Part shown: positions 1-11,395 of the stretch, piece by piece | Position numbering within the stretch: the stretch's first letter is position 1 | Layout of the letters: each line of letters begins with the position of its first letter | Assembly: GCF_002099195.1 (NCBI RefSeq) | Contig: NZ_NBYX01000001.1 | Location: 101,828-165,827, forward strand | Direction of reading: 5' to 3' | Source of the DNA: Burkholderia puraquae | GTDB lineage: Bacteria > Pseudomonadota > Gammaproteobacteria > Burkholderiales > Burkholderiaceae | Length of the DNA: 64,000 nucleotides | The notes under the pieces: model-generated | Databases searched by the model: none | Told to the model about the DNA's origin: nothing | Seen by the model: only the letters and a program-made list of their open reading frames with translations | Translations under genes and position numbers: made by a program

Positions 1-105
1 AACATCGGCGAGGAAGACGCGCTGATGTGCGTGATGCTCGGTTCGCCGAAGCCGATCACGCCGACGTATCCGCCCGATTCGCCGCTCGCGAAGATCAAGC
101 GTTGA
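1..105 (+). CDS. C-terminal end of a cupin-like protein (partial)
   Basis: The first 34 codons read in frame 1 to a TGA at 103-105. They end in a Pro-rich stretch (SPKPITPTYPPDSP) followed by a basic tail, a style seen at the end of small cupin proteins of aromatic catabolic clusters. Only the tail is visible, so the family call is weak. It lies 18 bp upstream of an alpha/beta hydrolase gene on the same strand, so the operon starts before the window. Confidence 0.4.
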   Translation, partial: NIGEEDALMCVMLGSPKPITPTYPPDSPLAKIKR

Positions 106-123
106 GACGGAGCAGGTGAAGCA

Positions 124-1035
124 ATGAGTGTCATCGACAAACGTGAACGCGACCGCACCGCGGCGTTCGCCGCGCTGCTCGGGCAGTTTCCCGAGCAGCG
201 TTGCGCGGCCGGCGCGGCGGGCACGATCGGCTACCGCGAGGCTGGCGCAGGCGAGGCCGGCGCGCAGCGTGCGGGCCGTGCGCTGCCCGTCGTGCTGCTG
301 CACGGCATCGGCTCGGGCGCCGCATCTTGGGTCCGCCAACTCGACACGCTTGGCGCGTCGCGCCGCGTGCTCGCGTGGGACGCGCCCGGTTACGGCGTGT
401 CGACGCCCGTGCACGGCGCGTCGCCGGCCGCCGCCGATTACGCGGCATCGCTGAACGCGTGGCTCGAGGCGCTCGGCATCGAACGCTGCGTGCTGGTCGG
501 GCATTCGCTCGGCGCGATCATCGCGGGCGGCCTCGCCCGCGTGATGCCCGCGCGGATCGCCGGACTGCTGCTGGTGTCGCCTGCGGGCGGCTACGGCAGC
601 GCACCGGCCGACACGCGCGAATCGCGCCGCGACGCGCGGCTCGCGATGCTCGCGGAACTCGGTCCGGCCGGGCTCGCCGAGCAGCGCAGCGGCAACATGC
701 TGTCCGGTTTCGCGAACGAGGATGCGCGTGCATGGGTGCGCTGGAACATGGCGCGCATCGTGCCGGCCGGCTATGCACAAGCCACGCATCTGCTCGCGAA
801 CGCCGATCTCGCGGCCGATCTCGCCGGTTTTCGCGGCCGCACGGCCGTGGCCGTCGGCGCGAACGACGCGATCACGCCGCCCGCCGCGTGCGAACGGATC
901 GCCGCGGCCGCGCACGTCGGGCTGCAGGTGATTCCGCAAGCCGGTCATGCCGGCTATGTCGAGGCACCGGCCGTTTATTCCGCACTGATCGACACGTTCT
1001 GCCGTCAGTGCGACCAACAGCGGGGGCTGGCATGA
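124..1035 (+). CDS. Alpha/beta hydrolase
   Basis: This is a 303-residue alpha/beta-fold hydrolase. The oxyanion-hole region VVLLHGIGSG lies near residues 56-65 and the nucleophile elbow GHSLGA has Ser128. A GANDAITPP stretch probably carries the acid, and the QAGHAGYVEAP segment near residue 279 carries the His. The fold and order match esterases and C-C bond (MCP) hydrolases that act after extradiol ring cleavage. Position beside an extradiol-type dioxygenase and an aldehyde dehydrogenase makes a ring-fission-product or ester hydrolase role plausible, but the substrate is unknown. The stop codon overlaps the start of the IclR gene (ATGA), implying translational coupling. There is no signal peptide, so it should be cytoplasmic. 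Confidence 0.9.
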   Translation: MSVIDKRERDRTAAFAALLGQFPEQRCAAGAAGTIGYREAGAGEAGAQRAGRALPVVLLHGIGSGAASWVRQLDTLGASRRVLAWDAPGYGVSTPVHGASPAAADYAASLNAWLEALGIERCVLVGHSLGAIIAGGLARVMPARIAGLLLVSPAGGYGSAPADTRESRRDARLAMLAELGPAGLAEQRSGNMLSGFANEDARAWVRWNMARIVPAGYAQATHLLANADLAADLAGFRGRTAVAVGANDAITPPAACERIAAAAHVGLQVIPQAGHAGYVEAPAVYSALIDTFCRQCDQQRGLA

Positions 1036-1889
1036 GCGAACCGCTGAAAAATCACGAATCCGAACACGCGAGATCCGAAGCCAGCTACGTGGTGCCCGGC
1101 CTCGAACGCGGGCTGCGGATTCTCGCGGAATTCTCGCCGCGCGAGCCCGTGCTCGGTGCGCCCGAGCTGTCGAAGCGGCTCGGCATTCCGCGCACGACGG
1201 TGTTCCGCCTGCTGCAGACGCTCGAATCGCTCGGCTTCCTCGAGCGCGCGGACAAGGATCGCAACTACAAGCTCGGCATCGCCGTGCTGCGGCTCGGCTT
1301 CGAATACCTGAGCTCGCTGGAGCTGACCGATCTCGGCCTGCCCGTGATCGAGAGCCTGCGCGATGCGACCGGCTTCACGACGCACATCGTGATTCGCGAC
1401 AGCCGCGACGTGGTGTTCGTCGCGAAGGCGCAGAGCCAGGCGCCGGTGTTCAGCTCGATCCGCGTGAACGTCGGCACGCGCTTGCCCGCGCATGCGACGA
1501 CGCACGGCCACGTGCTGATGGGCGACCTGTCGTTGAAGGAGCTGCAGGCGCTGTATCCGGAAGGCGCGCTGAACCGGATGACGAACGCGACGCCGGCAAC
1601 GGTCGACGCGCTGTACGAAGTGATCCGCGAAGATGCGCTGCGCGGCTACGGCGTCAGCAACTCGTCGTTCGAGCGCGGCATCTCGGTGGTCACGGCGCCG
1701 GTGCGCAACGAGACGCAGAAGATCGTCGCGTGCATCACGGTGACGGTGCCGCGGCCGGAAATCGACGCGGCGCTGATCGCGGACGGTCTGATCGACAAGG
1801 TGCAGCGCGCGGCGGCGGAATTGTCGCGGCGGCTCAATTACCGCTCGGATGACGAGCACACGTTTCTCAAGGCTTTAGGATTGAAATGA
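1032..1889 (+). CDS. IclR-family transcriptional regulator
   Basis: This 285-residue regulator has the two IclR parts. An N-terminal winged helix covers about residues 20-85 (GLERGLRILAEF, LGIPRTTVFRLLQTLESLGFL), followed by a C-terminal effector-binding domain containing GVSNSSFERGISVVTAPV. IclR proteins commonly control aromatic-acid operons, and the enzyme genes follow immediately. ATG at 1032 is chosen because it overlaps the upstream stop and gives the normal family length; a much longer upstream frame is GC-rich read-through without domain content. The 156-bp space before the next gene contains two copies of a GC-rich repeat. Confidence 0.92.
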   Translation: MSEPLKNHESEHARSEASYVVPGLERGLRILAEFSPREPVLGAPELSKRLGIPRTTVFRLLQTLESLGFLERADKDRNYKLGIAVLRLGFEYLSSLELTDLGLPVIESLRDATGFTTHIVIRDSRDVVFVAKAQSQAPVFSSIRVNVGTRLPAHATTHGHVLMGDLSLKELQALYPEGALNRMTNATPATVDALYEVIREDALRGYGVSNSSFERGISVVTAPVRNETQKIVACITVTVPRPEIDAALIADGLIDKVQRAAAELSRRLNYRSDDEHTFLKALGLK

Positions 1890-1912
1890 GACCCCCACGC
1901 ATGCTACGCACG

Positions 1913-2034
1913 CTGCCCCCCGAGGGGGCGGTCAATCCTCTTGGGGCGGCCCGGCGATTAACGAAGTGCCCCGACGTTCGCTTTGCTCACTGCCCCCCGG
2001 GGGGGCTGTCGGCCCTCTTGGGGCGGCCCGGCGA
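1913..2034. repeat. Two 45-bp GC-rich direct repeats with hairpins
   Basis: Copies at 1913-1957 and 1990-2034 match at about 40 of 45 positions and are spaced 77 bp apart. Each begins with a C-run/G-run hairpin (GCCCCCCGAGGGGGC type) and ends in TTGGGGCGGCCCGGCG. They fill the gap between the regulator and the first enzyme gene. They look like a dispersed intergenic repeat (REP-like) rather than a promoter. A role as an mRNA-stabilising or attenuating element is inference. Confidence 0.75.
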
Positions 2035-2045
2035 GGACCGACGAC

Positions 2046-2835
2046 ATGATTGAGATCGATCTGGCCGGGCAGGTGGCGGTGGTGACGGGCGGTTCGTCCG
2101 GCATCGGGCTCGCGACCGCCGAACGGTTCCTGCAGGCAGGCGCGTCGGTCGCGATTTGCGGCCGCGACGGCGGCCGTCTCGCACGTGCCGAAGCGATGCT
2201 CGTTGAAAAATACCCGGGCGCGCGACTGCTCGCCGCACGTTGCGACGTGCTCGACGAAGCCGATGTGGCTGCGTTCGCACAAGCGGTATCGACACGCTTC
2301 GGCCGCGCCGACATGCTGGTCAACAACGCCGGCCAGGGCCGCGTGTCGACCTTCGCCGACACGGCCGACGACGCATGGCGCGAAGAACTCGAACTGAAGT
2401 ACTTCAGCATCATCCGCCCGACACGCGCGTTCCTGCCGTTGCTGCGCGACGCGCAGGCGCCGACGATCACCTGCGTGAACTCGCTGCTCGCGCTGCAGCC
2501 GGAGCCGCACATGGTCGCGACGTCGTCGGCGCGCGCGGGCGTGCTGAGCCTCGTGAAGTCGCTCGCGACCGAACTCGCGCCGCAGCGCATCCGCGTGAAC
2601 TCGATCCTGATCGGCATCGTCGAGTCGGGCCAGTGGCGCCGCCGCTACGAAGCGCAGGCGCAGGCCGGCGAAAGCTGGGAGGACTGGACGGGCGCGCTCG
2701 CCCGCACGAAGAACATTCCGCTGAACCGCTTCGGCAAGCCTGACGAGGCCGCCTGGGCACTCTTTTATCTCGCAACGCATCTGTCGTCCTACACGACGGG
2801 CAGCCATATCGACGTTTCTGGAGGCTTTGCACGCC

Positions 2836-2843
<8 letters not shown>
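2046..2843 (+). CDS. Short-chain dehydrogenase/reductase with atypical active site
   Basis: This 265-residue protein has the SDR Rossmann motif TGGSSGIG (residues 14-21) and LVNNAG (91-96). Ser146 fits the catalytic Ser. The expected YxxxK 13 residues later reads T159-S-S-A-R163, so the catalytic Tyr and Lys are replaced by Thr and Arg. Divergent SDRs with TxxxR exist in catabolic clusters; whether this one is a dehydrogenase, another enzyme or a binding protein cannot be told from sequence. ATG 2046 is used because the frame upstream runs into the repeat. The end overlaps the ThDP gene by 8 bp, so the two are co-translated. Confidence 0.88.
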
Positions 2844-5323
<2,480 letters not shown>

Positions 5324-5337
5324 CCGGGCCATTGAAT

Positions 5338-5365
5338 GTCCGCCCGCGCCACGGCGAGGGCGGAC
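5338..5365 (+). other. Intercistronic hairpin
   Basis: A perfect 8-bp inverted repeat, GTCCGCCC (5338-5345) and GGGCGGAC (5358-5365), with a 12-nt loop lies between the aspartate dehydrogenase and aldehyde dehydrogenase genes. No U-tract follows, so it is not a classical terminator. It may be a processing or stabilising element. Confidence 0.55.
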
Positions 5366-5395
5366 GTGCAGAGACAGATTTGTGGGACTTGTGAC

Positions 5396-6886
5396 ATGAC
5401 TCCTTTCGATACGAGCCTCGTACCCGACGGCAACATCCTGATCGGCGGCGAATGGCGGCGCGGCCGTGGCGCGCCTTACGCGAGCATCTATCCGGCCGAC
5501 CAGTCGCTGAACATGGAAGTGTCGACCGCGAGCGCGGAAGACGCGGCCGACGCCGTCGAGGCTGCCGACGCCGCCTGGCGCCGCGCCGACTGGGCCGGGC
5601 TGAAGCCGCATCTGCGCGCGCAGGTGCTGTACCGCATCGCCGATCTGATCATGCAGCGCCACGAGGCGCTCGCGAACCTGCAGCGCCGCGACAACGGCAA
5701 GCCGATCGGCGAGACGCGCGTGCTGGTGGCGAGCGCCGCGAATACGTTCCGCTATTTCGCGGCGTGCCTCGAAACGCTCGACGAGGAACTGACGCCGTCG
5801 CGCGGCGACTACCTGACGATGAGCGTGTACGAGCCGATCGGCGTGATCGCGGCGATCACGCCGTGGAATTCGCCGATCGCGTCGGATGCGCAGAAGCTCG
5901 CGCCGGCGCTGGCCGGCGGCAACGCGGTGGTGCTGAAGCCGGCCGAAGTCACGCCGCTCGTGTCGCTCGCGCTGGCGCGCATCTGCGAGGAAGCCGGCGT
6001 GCCGAGGGGCGTGCTGAGTGTGCTGCCGGGCAAGGGCTCCGTGATCGGCGACGTGCTCGTGCGTCATCCGCTCGTGAAGAAGGTGTCGTTCACTGGCGGC
6101 ACCGAAGTGGGCCGCGGCATCGCGCGCATCGCGGCCGAGAAGCTGATGCCTGTGTCGCTCGAACTCGGCGGCAAGTCGCCGACGATCGTCTGCGACGACG
6201 CCGATCTCGATCACGCGGTCAACGGCGTGCTGTACGGCATCTTCAGTTCGTCGGGCGAAGCGTGCATCGCAGGTTCGCGGCTGTTCGTGCAGCGCGCGGT
6301 GTACGACGAATTCATGAAACGCCTGGTGGCCGGCGCCCGCAAGCTGCGCGTGGGCGACCCGACGCGGCCCGACACGCAGATGGGGCCGCTGATCACCGCG
6401 AAGCACCGCGAATCGGTGGAGCGCTACGTCGCGCTCGGTCTCGAGGAAGGCGGCCGCCTGCTGTGCGGCGGCGAGCGACCGTCGGGCGACGGGCGCGAGA
6501 ACGGCTTCTTCTATCAGCCGACGATTCTCGAAGGCTTGCCGAATAGCGCGCGCATCTGCCAGGAAGAAATTTTCGGCCCGGTGCTCGTCGCGATGCCGTT
6601 CGACGACGAAGCGTCGCTGATCGCGCAGGCGAACGACAGCGTGTTCGGCCTGGCGGCCGGCATCTGGACGCGCGACTACAAGCGCGCCTGGCGCATCGCG
6701 CGAGCGCTGGAGACGGGCACCGTCTGGATCAACACGTACAAGCTGTTCTCGATCTCCACGCCGTTCTCGGGCTGGAAGGAGAGCGGGATGGGGCGCGAGA
6801 AGGGGCGTCTCGGCATCCGCGAGTACATGCAGCAGAAGAGCCTCTACTGGGGCTTGAACGACGCGCCGCTGCCGTGGGCGAACTGA
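5396..6886 (+). CDS. NAD(P)-dependent aldehyde dehydrogenase
   Basis: This 496-residue ALDH-superfamily enzyme has the cofactor segment ITPWNSPI, the catalytic Glu in LELGGKSP, and the catalytic Cys290 in GEACIAGSR. EIFGPVL and GWKESGMGREKG are also in their normal places. It would oxidise an aldehyde, plausibly a semialdehyde from extradiol cleavage, to the acid. ATG 5396 gives the normal family length; an upstream ATG-like start at 5336 would begin inside the intercistronic hairpin. It is followed after 18 bp by the VOC dioxygenase gene. The exact aldehyde is unknown. Confidence 0.94.
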   Translation: MTPFDTSLVPDGNILIGGEWRRGRGAPYASIYPADQSLNMEVSTASAEDAADAVEAADAAWRRADWAGLKPHLRAQVLYRIADLIMQRHEALANLQRRDNGKPIGETRVLVASAANTFRYFAACLETLDEELTPSRGDYLTMSVYEPIGVIAAITPWNSPIASDAQKLAPALAGGNAVVLKPAEVTPLVSLALARICEEAGVPRGVLSVLPGKGSVIGDVLVRHPLVKKVSFTGGTEVGRGIARIAAEKLMPVSLELGGKSPTIVCDDADLDHAVNGVLYGIFSSSGEACIAGSRLFVQRAVYDEFMKRLVAGARKLRVGDPTRPDTQMGPLITAKHRESVERYVALGLEEGGRLLCGGERPSGDGRENGFFYQPTILEGLPNSARICQEEIFGPVLVAMPFDDEASLIAQANDSVFGLAAGIWTRDYKRAWRIARALETGTVWINTYKLFSISTPFSGWKESGMGREKGRLGIREYMQQKSLYWGLNDAPLPWAN

Positions 6887-6904
6887 GCGAAGGGGAATGA
6901 CGCA

Positions 6905-7867
6905 ATGAGCATCTTGGGAATCGAGCAGATCACGTACGGTGTCGACGACCTCGCGACCTGCCGGCGCTTTTTCGCCGACTGGGGGATGAAGGAAGTCGCG
7001 CACGACGACACGCGCGCGCGCTTCGAGACGTTGAACGGCTGCACCGTGCTGGCCGTCAAGGCCGACGATCCGGCGCTGCCGCCCGCATTCGAGGCGGGCC
7101 CGACTCTGCGTGAAGTCACGTGGGGCGTCGCGACGCAGCAGGAGCTCGACGCGCTGCGCACGAAGCTCGCCGGCCAGCCCGGCTACTACGCACAGGACGA
7201 TGCGGTCGGCTGCATCGACCCGAACGGGATGGCGATCCGTGTCGAAGTCACGCGCAAGCGCGAACTCGACATCACGGGCTCGCCGTCGAACGTGTGGGGC
7301 CGGACGCTGCGCGTCGACCAGCCGAGCCCGATCTATGCGCGTGCGGAGCCGGTCGAGGTCGGGCATGTCGTGTTCTTCACGAACTGCCTCGACGCGCAGG
7401 AAAAGTTCTATCACGCGCTGCTGGGCTTCGAGACGTCCGACCGTTATCCGGGCCGCGGCGCGTTCATGCGCTGCGCGCCGCACGGCGGCCACCACGACCT
7501 GTTCCTGCTCGCGCTGCCGAACGGCAAACGCGGCCTGAACCACGTCGCGTTCACCGTGCGCGACATCCACGAGGTGTTCGGCGGCGGCATGCACATCGAC
7601 CGCTGCGGCTGGGAAACGCAACTCGGCCCGGGCCGGCACCCGGTGTCGTCCGCGTACTTCTGGTACTTCCAGAACCCGGCCGGCGGCCTGATCGAGTACT
7701 ACGCGGACGAAGACATGCTGACGCCCGAGTGGCAGCCGCGCGAATTCGAGCCGGGCCCGACCGTGTTCGCCGAGTGGGCCGTCGACGGCGGCCTCGACGG
7801 CAACACGCGCCGGCAGAAGAACGCGAAGGCGCCGGAAGGCAAGTTCATGACGGAGCGCAAATCGTGA
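6905..7867 (+). CDS. Extradiol-type ring-cleavage dioxygenase (two VOC domains)
   Basis: The 320-residue protein has two vicinal-oxygen-chelate domains, at about residues 4-120 and 150-272. The C-terminal domain keeps a 2-His-1-carboxylate site: His154 (VGHVVFF), His213 (LNHVAF) and Glu264 (GLIEYY). These positions and the overall length closely match BphC-like extradiol dioxygenases, which use Fe(II) to open catecholic rings. AAGGGGAATG upstream serves as the ribosome site. The last bases overlap the GTG start of the flavoprotein gene. This is the most informative gene of the operon because it implies meta cleavage of a dihydroxylated ring. The substrate is unknown. Confidence 0.9.
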   Translation: MSILGIEQITYGVDDLATCRRFFADWGMKEVAHDDTRARFETLNGCTVLAVKADDPALPPAFEAGPTLREVTWGVATQQELDALRTKLAGQPGYYAQDDAVGCIDPNGMAIRVEVTRKRELDITGSPSNVWGRTLRVDQPSPIYARAEPVEVGHVVFFTNCLDAQEKFYHALLGFETSDRYPGRGAFMRCAPHGGHHDLFLLALPNGKRGLNHVAFTVRDIHEVFGGGMHIDRCGWETQLGPGRHPVSSAYFWYFQNPAGGLIEYYADEDMLTPEWQPREFEPGPTVFAEWAVDGGLDGNTRRQKNAKAPEGKFMTERKS

Positions 7868-9108
7868 GCGAAGGGAACACACAGGAGCAGGCAGCGCCCG
7901 GCACGGTCGTCGTGATCGGCGGCGGCCAGGCCGCCGGCTGGGTGCTGAAGACGCTGCGCGCGGAAGGCTTTGCGGGCCGTCTCGTGATGATCGCCGACGA
8001 ACCGCATCTGCCGTACGAGCGCCCGCCGCTGTCGAAGGCCGTGCTGGCCGGCGATGCCGACATCGAAACCGTGCGCGTCGTGCGTCCCGACGAATTCGAC
8101 GCGCTGAACGTCGAAGCATGGCAGCCGGAACGCGCCGCATCGATCGACCGTGCGCGCCGCGTCGTGACAACCGAAAGCGGCCGCGAGATCGAATACGACC
8201 GCCTCGTGATCGCGACCGGCGGCACGTCGCGCCGCCTGCCGGACGCGCTCGTGAAGACACCGAACCTGCATTACCTGCGCACGCTCGACGAAGCAGCCGC
8301 GCTCGGCGAGAAGCTGCGCGCGAGCCAGCGCGTGCTCGTGATCGGCGGCGGCTGGATTGGCCTCGAAGTCGCGGCGACCGCGCGCAAGCTCGGCGTCGAA
8401 GCGGTCGTGGTCGAAGGCGCGCCGCGGTTGTGCGGCCGCTCGGTGCCGCAGATCGTGTCGGATTTCCTGCTCGACCTGCATCGCGCGAACGGCGTCGACG
8501 TGCGCCTCGGCGCGGCGCTCGCGTCGCTCGACGCGCAGCCGGACGACGCGTCGAAGGTACGCGCCACGCTCGCCGACGGCACGACGATCGACGCCGATTT
8601 CGCGGTGGCCGGCATCGGCCTCGCGCTGAATGCGTCGCTCGCGAGCGATGCGGGGCTGGCCATCGACGACGGCATCGTCGTCGACGAATACGGCGCGACG
8701 AGCGACCCGGCGATCTTCGCGTGCGGCGACGTCGCGAACCATCACAACGGCTGGCTGAAGCGGCGCGTGCGGCTCGAATCGTGGGCCAATGCGCAGAACC
8801 AGGCGATTGCGGCCGCGAAAGCCGTGCTCGGCATGCGCGTGCCGTACGCGGAGATTCCGTGGTTCTGGTCCGATCAGTACGACGTGAACCTGCAGATCCT
8901 CGGCGATCTGCCGGCCGATGCGCAGCTCGTCGTGCGCGGCGAGCTTGCCGCGCGACGCGCGACGCTGTTTTTCGTGGGCGAAGGGCATGTGAGAGGTGTC
9001 ATCGCCGTCAACAACGCGCGTGAGCTGAAGCTCGCGCGCAAGTGGATGAACCAGGGCCGGGCAGTGGATACGGAAGTCCTGGCAGACACGAGCAAGACAC
9101 TGGCCTGA
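7864..9108 (+). CDS. FAD-dependent ferredoxin reductase
   Basis: The 414-residue flavoprotein carries an FAD-binding motif near the N-terminus (VVIGGGQAAGW), LPYERPPLSK, a second nucleotide motif VLVIGGGWIGLE for NAD(P)H, and ACGDVANH before a C-terminal reductase domain. This is the architecture of rhodocoxin/putidaredoxin reductases and the BphA4 group, which feed electrons through a ferredoxin to a Rieske oxygenase or P450. The start is GTG overlapping the VOC stop (GTGA). No ferredoxin or oxygenase is present downstream; they probably lie upstream of the window in the same operon. Confidence 0.92.
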   Translation: MSEGNTQEQAAPGTVVVIGGGQAAGWVLKTLRAEGFAGRLVMIADEPHLPYERPPLSKAVLAGDADIETVRVVRPDEFDALNVEAWQPERAASIDRARRVVTTESGREIEYDRLVIATGGTSRRLPDALVKTPNLHYLRTLDEAAALGEKLRASQRVLVIGGGWIGLEVAATARKLGVEAVVVEGAPRLCGRSVPQIVSDFLLDLHRANGVDVRLGAALASLDAQPDDASKVRATLADGTTIDADFAVAGIGLALNASLASDAGLAIDDGIVVDEYGATSDPAIFACGDVANHHNGWLKRRVRLESWANAQNQAIAAAKAVLGMRVPYAEIPWFWSDQYDVNLQILGDLPADAQLVVRGELAARRATLFFVGEGHVRGVIAVNNARELKLARKWMNQGRAVDTEVLADTSKTLA

Positions 9109-9138
9109 CCGGGCGACGAGACACAGGAGACACCCCGC

Positions 9139-10539
9139 ATGAGCACTTTCGACAACGTCGTGGCCGGTCGCGCCACGATGGAAGCTGCCGCTTCCACGCC
9201 CGGCGCGATCATCGCGCGGCTCGAGCGGCTTCCGGCCAACGCGATGCAGATCCGCGCGCGCGTGCTGATCGGCACCGCGACGTTCTTCGACGGCTTCGAC
9301 GTGATCACGATCGCGGCGACGCTGCCGCTGCTGATTCACAAATGGGGGCTGTCGCCGACGCAGATCGGCCTGCTGATCGCATCCGGCGCGATCGGCCAGC
9401 TGATCGGCGCCTTCCTGTTTCCCGCGCTGGCGGAGAAGCACGGCCGCGTGAAGGCGATCGCGTGGAGCTCGGCCGTGATCGGCATCACGAGCATCGCGTG
9501 CGGCTTCGCGCCGACGTTCGAGATCTTCGTACTGCTGCGGATCCTGCAGGGGCTCGGCCTGGGTGGCGAGCTGCCGGTTGCTGCGACGTACATCAACGAA
9601 ATCACGCGCGCACATGGCCGCGGCCGCTTCGTGCTGCTGTACGAGATCGTGTTCCCGATCGGCCTGCTCGTGTCGATGGCGCTCGGCGCGTGGCTCGTGC
9701 CGCGCTTCGGCTGGGAGATCATGTACTTCGTCGGCGGGCTGCCGCTGATCCTGTCGCTCGTGCTGACGCGCCTCGTGCCGGAGTCGCCGCGCTGGCTCGC
9801 ATCGCGCGGGCGGCTCCCGGAAGCCGGGCGTGCGGTCGGCGTGTTCGAGGCGTCGGTGCGCGGCGAACTGCCGCCGGTCACGCAGGTGGCCGCGTTCGAC
9901 GAGATGGTGCGCCAGCACCCGAAGCGCCGGATGAGCGACCTGTTCAGCGCCGCGTATCGCAAGCGCACACTCGCGGTGGCGACGCTGTGGGCGACCTGCG
10001 GGTTCATCCAGTACGGGCTGTCGACGTGGCTGCCGACGATCTACAAGAACTTCTATCACGCGCCGCTGCAACTCGCGCTGAACCTCGCGGTGATCGGCTC
10101 GGTGATGGGCGTGCTCGGGTCGCTGGCCTCCGCGCTGCTCGTCGACAAGCTCGGCCGCAAGCCGGTGATCGTGTGGTCGTTCGTGCTGTGCGCGCTGTCG
10201 CTGGCGCTTGCGGGCGTCTATCACGCTTCTTCGGTGTATGTCGTCGCGATCTTCTGCTCGCTGTCGCTGGGGCTGATGGCATCGGGCTTCATCACGGCGT
10301 ACGTCTATACGCCGGAACAGTATCCGACGAGCATCCGCGCGTCCGGCTGCGGGCTCGGCAGCGCATGGCTGAAGATCGCATCGTTCGCCGCGCCGATGAT
10401 CGTGCCGCACGCGATCATCGGCGGCAACCTCGCGCCGGCGTTCTACCTGATCGGTATCGTGCCGCTGATCGCAGCAGTGACCGTGCACTTCGTCGGAATC
10501 GAGACGAAGGGGAAGGTGCTGGAGGCGCTTGAAGCGTAA
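9139..10539 (+). CDS. MFS transporter, aromatic acid:H+ symporter (AAHS) type
   Basis: This 466-residue 12-helix major facilitator has the AAHS pattern. RARVLIGTATFFDGFDVI places an Asp in TM1, the cytoplasmic loop AEKHGRVKAI follows TM2, and LVDKLGRKPVI is the repeated motif in the second half. These inner-membrane proteins import aromatic acids such as benzoates with protons. It is last in the operon and is followed 30 bp later by a terminator, so the operon imports its substrate and degrades it. ATG 9139 is preceded by CAGGAGA. Substrate specificity cannot be read from sequence. Confidence 0.93.
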   Translation: MSTFDNVVAGRATMEAAASTPGAIIARLERLPANAMQIRARVLIGTATFFDGFDVITIAATLPLLIHKWGLSPTQIGLLIASGAIGQLIGAFLFPALAEKHGRVKAIAWSSAVIGITSIACGFAPTFEIFVLLRILQGLGLGGELPVAATYINEITRAHGRGRFVLLYEIVFPIGLLVSMALGAWLVPRFGWEIMYFVGGLPLILSLVLTRLVPESPRWLASRGRLPEAGRAVGVFEASVRGELPPVTQVAAFDEMVRQHPKRRMSDLFSAAYRKRTLAVATLWATCGFIQYGLSTWLPTIYKNFYHAPLQLALNLAVIGSVMGVLGSLASALLVDKLGRKPVIVWSFVLCALSLALAGVYHASSVYVVAIFCSLSLGLMASGFITAYVYTPEQYPTSIRASGCGLGSAWLKIASFAAPMIVPHAIIGGNLAPAFYLIGIVPLIAAVTVHFVGIETKGKVLEALEA

Positions 10540-10569
10540 GCGCGGGCGGCGGTAACGGATGAAGTGAAG

Positions 10570-10597
10570 AGGCCCGGGCGATGTCTGGGCCTTTTTG
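10570..10597 (+). terminator. Rho-independent terminator of the catabolic operon
   Basis: AGGCCC (10570-10575) pairs with GGGCCT (10587-10592), followed by TTTTTGTTTT. It lies 30 bp after the transporter stop and fits the end of the operon. Confidence 0.88.
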
Positions 10598-10708
10598 TTT
10601 TGCGGCGCCCCGGTTGCCGCGGTGGGGCGCGGCGTGCGAGTGCACGAAATGGCCGACTTGCGGCTTGCGTGTTCTAATTCACGATTCCGTTTTCGACCGA
10701 CTGTCGCC

Positions 10709-11260
10709 ATGCCCTTGTTCGAACCCGTCACGCTGGATACGTCCCGCCTCGTTCTGCGGCCGCTGCGCGAAGCCGACACGCACGCCTTCTTCGAGATCTG
10801 GTCGGATGCGGAAGCGATGCGCTATTTCTCGTTCTCGCCGATGACACATATCGAACAGGCGATCGAGCGCGTCGCGCGCAACCTGAAGACGTCCGCGAGC
10901 GGGCAGGACCTGGTCTGCGTGCTCGAACGGCGGGAAACCGGCGAGGCGCTCGGCGAATGCGTGCTGTTCCATGCGAACGAGCAATGCCGGCGCGCCGAGA
11001 TCGGCTTCAGCCTGCGGCGCCAGTACTGGCGCGGCGGGTACATGCGCGAAGCGGCTTCGGCCGTGATCGATCACGCGTTCGGCACGCTGCGGCTGAACCG
11101 GATCGAAGCCGATATCGACCCGCGCAACGTCGCGTCGGCGCGGCTGCTCGAACGGCTCGGCTTCGCGCGGGAAGGGGTGCTGCGCGAGCGCTGGATCGTC
11201 GGCGACGAAGTGTCGGACAGCGCGCTGTACGGGCTGCTCGCGAGCGACCGGCGCGCGTGA
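10709..11260 (+). CDS. GNAT N-acetyltransferase (RimJ/RimL-like)
   Basis: The 183-residue protein starts with the typical TSRLVLRPLREAD strand, has an acetyl-CoA loop region around QYWRGGYMREA, and ends with the RimJ/RimL signature LNRIEADIDPRNVASARLLERLGF. Such enzymes transfer acetyl from acetyl-CoA to protein N-termini or small amines. ATG 10709 is the start that begins the domain; the frame upstream is read-through from the intergenic region. It appears monocistronic. Substrate is unknown. Confidence 0.88.
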   Translation: MPLFEPVTLDTSRLVLRPLREADTHAFFEIWSDAEAMRYFSFSPMTHIEQAIERVARNLKTSASGQDLVCVLERRETGEALGECVLFHANEQCRRAEIGFSLRRQYWRGGYMREAASAVIDHAFGTLRLNRIEADIDPRNVASARLLERLGFAREGVLRERWIVGDEVSDSALYGLLASDRRA

Positions 11261-11395
11261 CGCGGCCGTCGTTGGATGACTTCGCGGCAGCAGCGATCGC
11301 GGCCGCATCCACTTCGACGAGCACAACCGGGCGGAACAACGATCGCCGGTCATTCGACGCTTTTCCGCCATTCACCCTTCCACGTGGGCGCCATC

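Noticed and set aside
7699..10779. A 1026-codon minus-strand frame over the VOC, ferredoxin reductase and MFS genes
   Set aside because: Antisense shadow; low-complexity basic protein without motifs.
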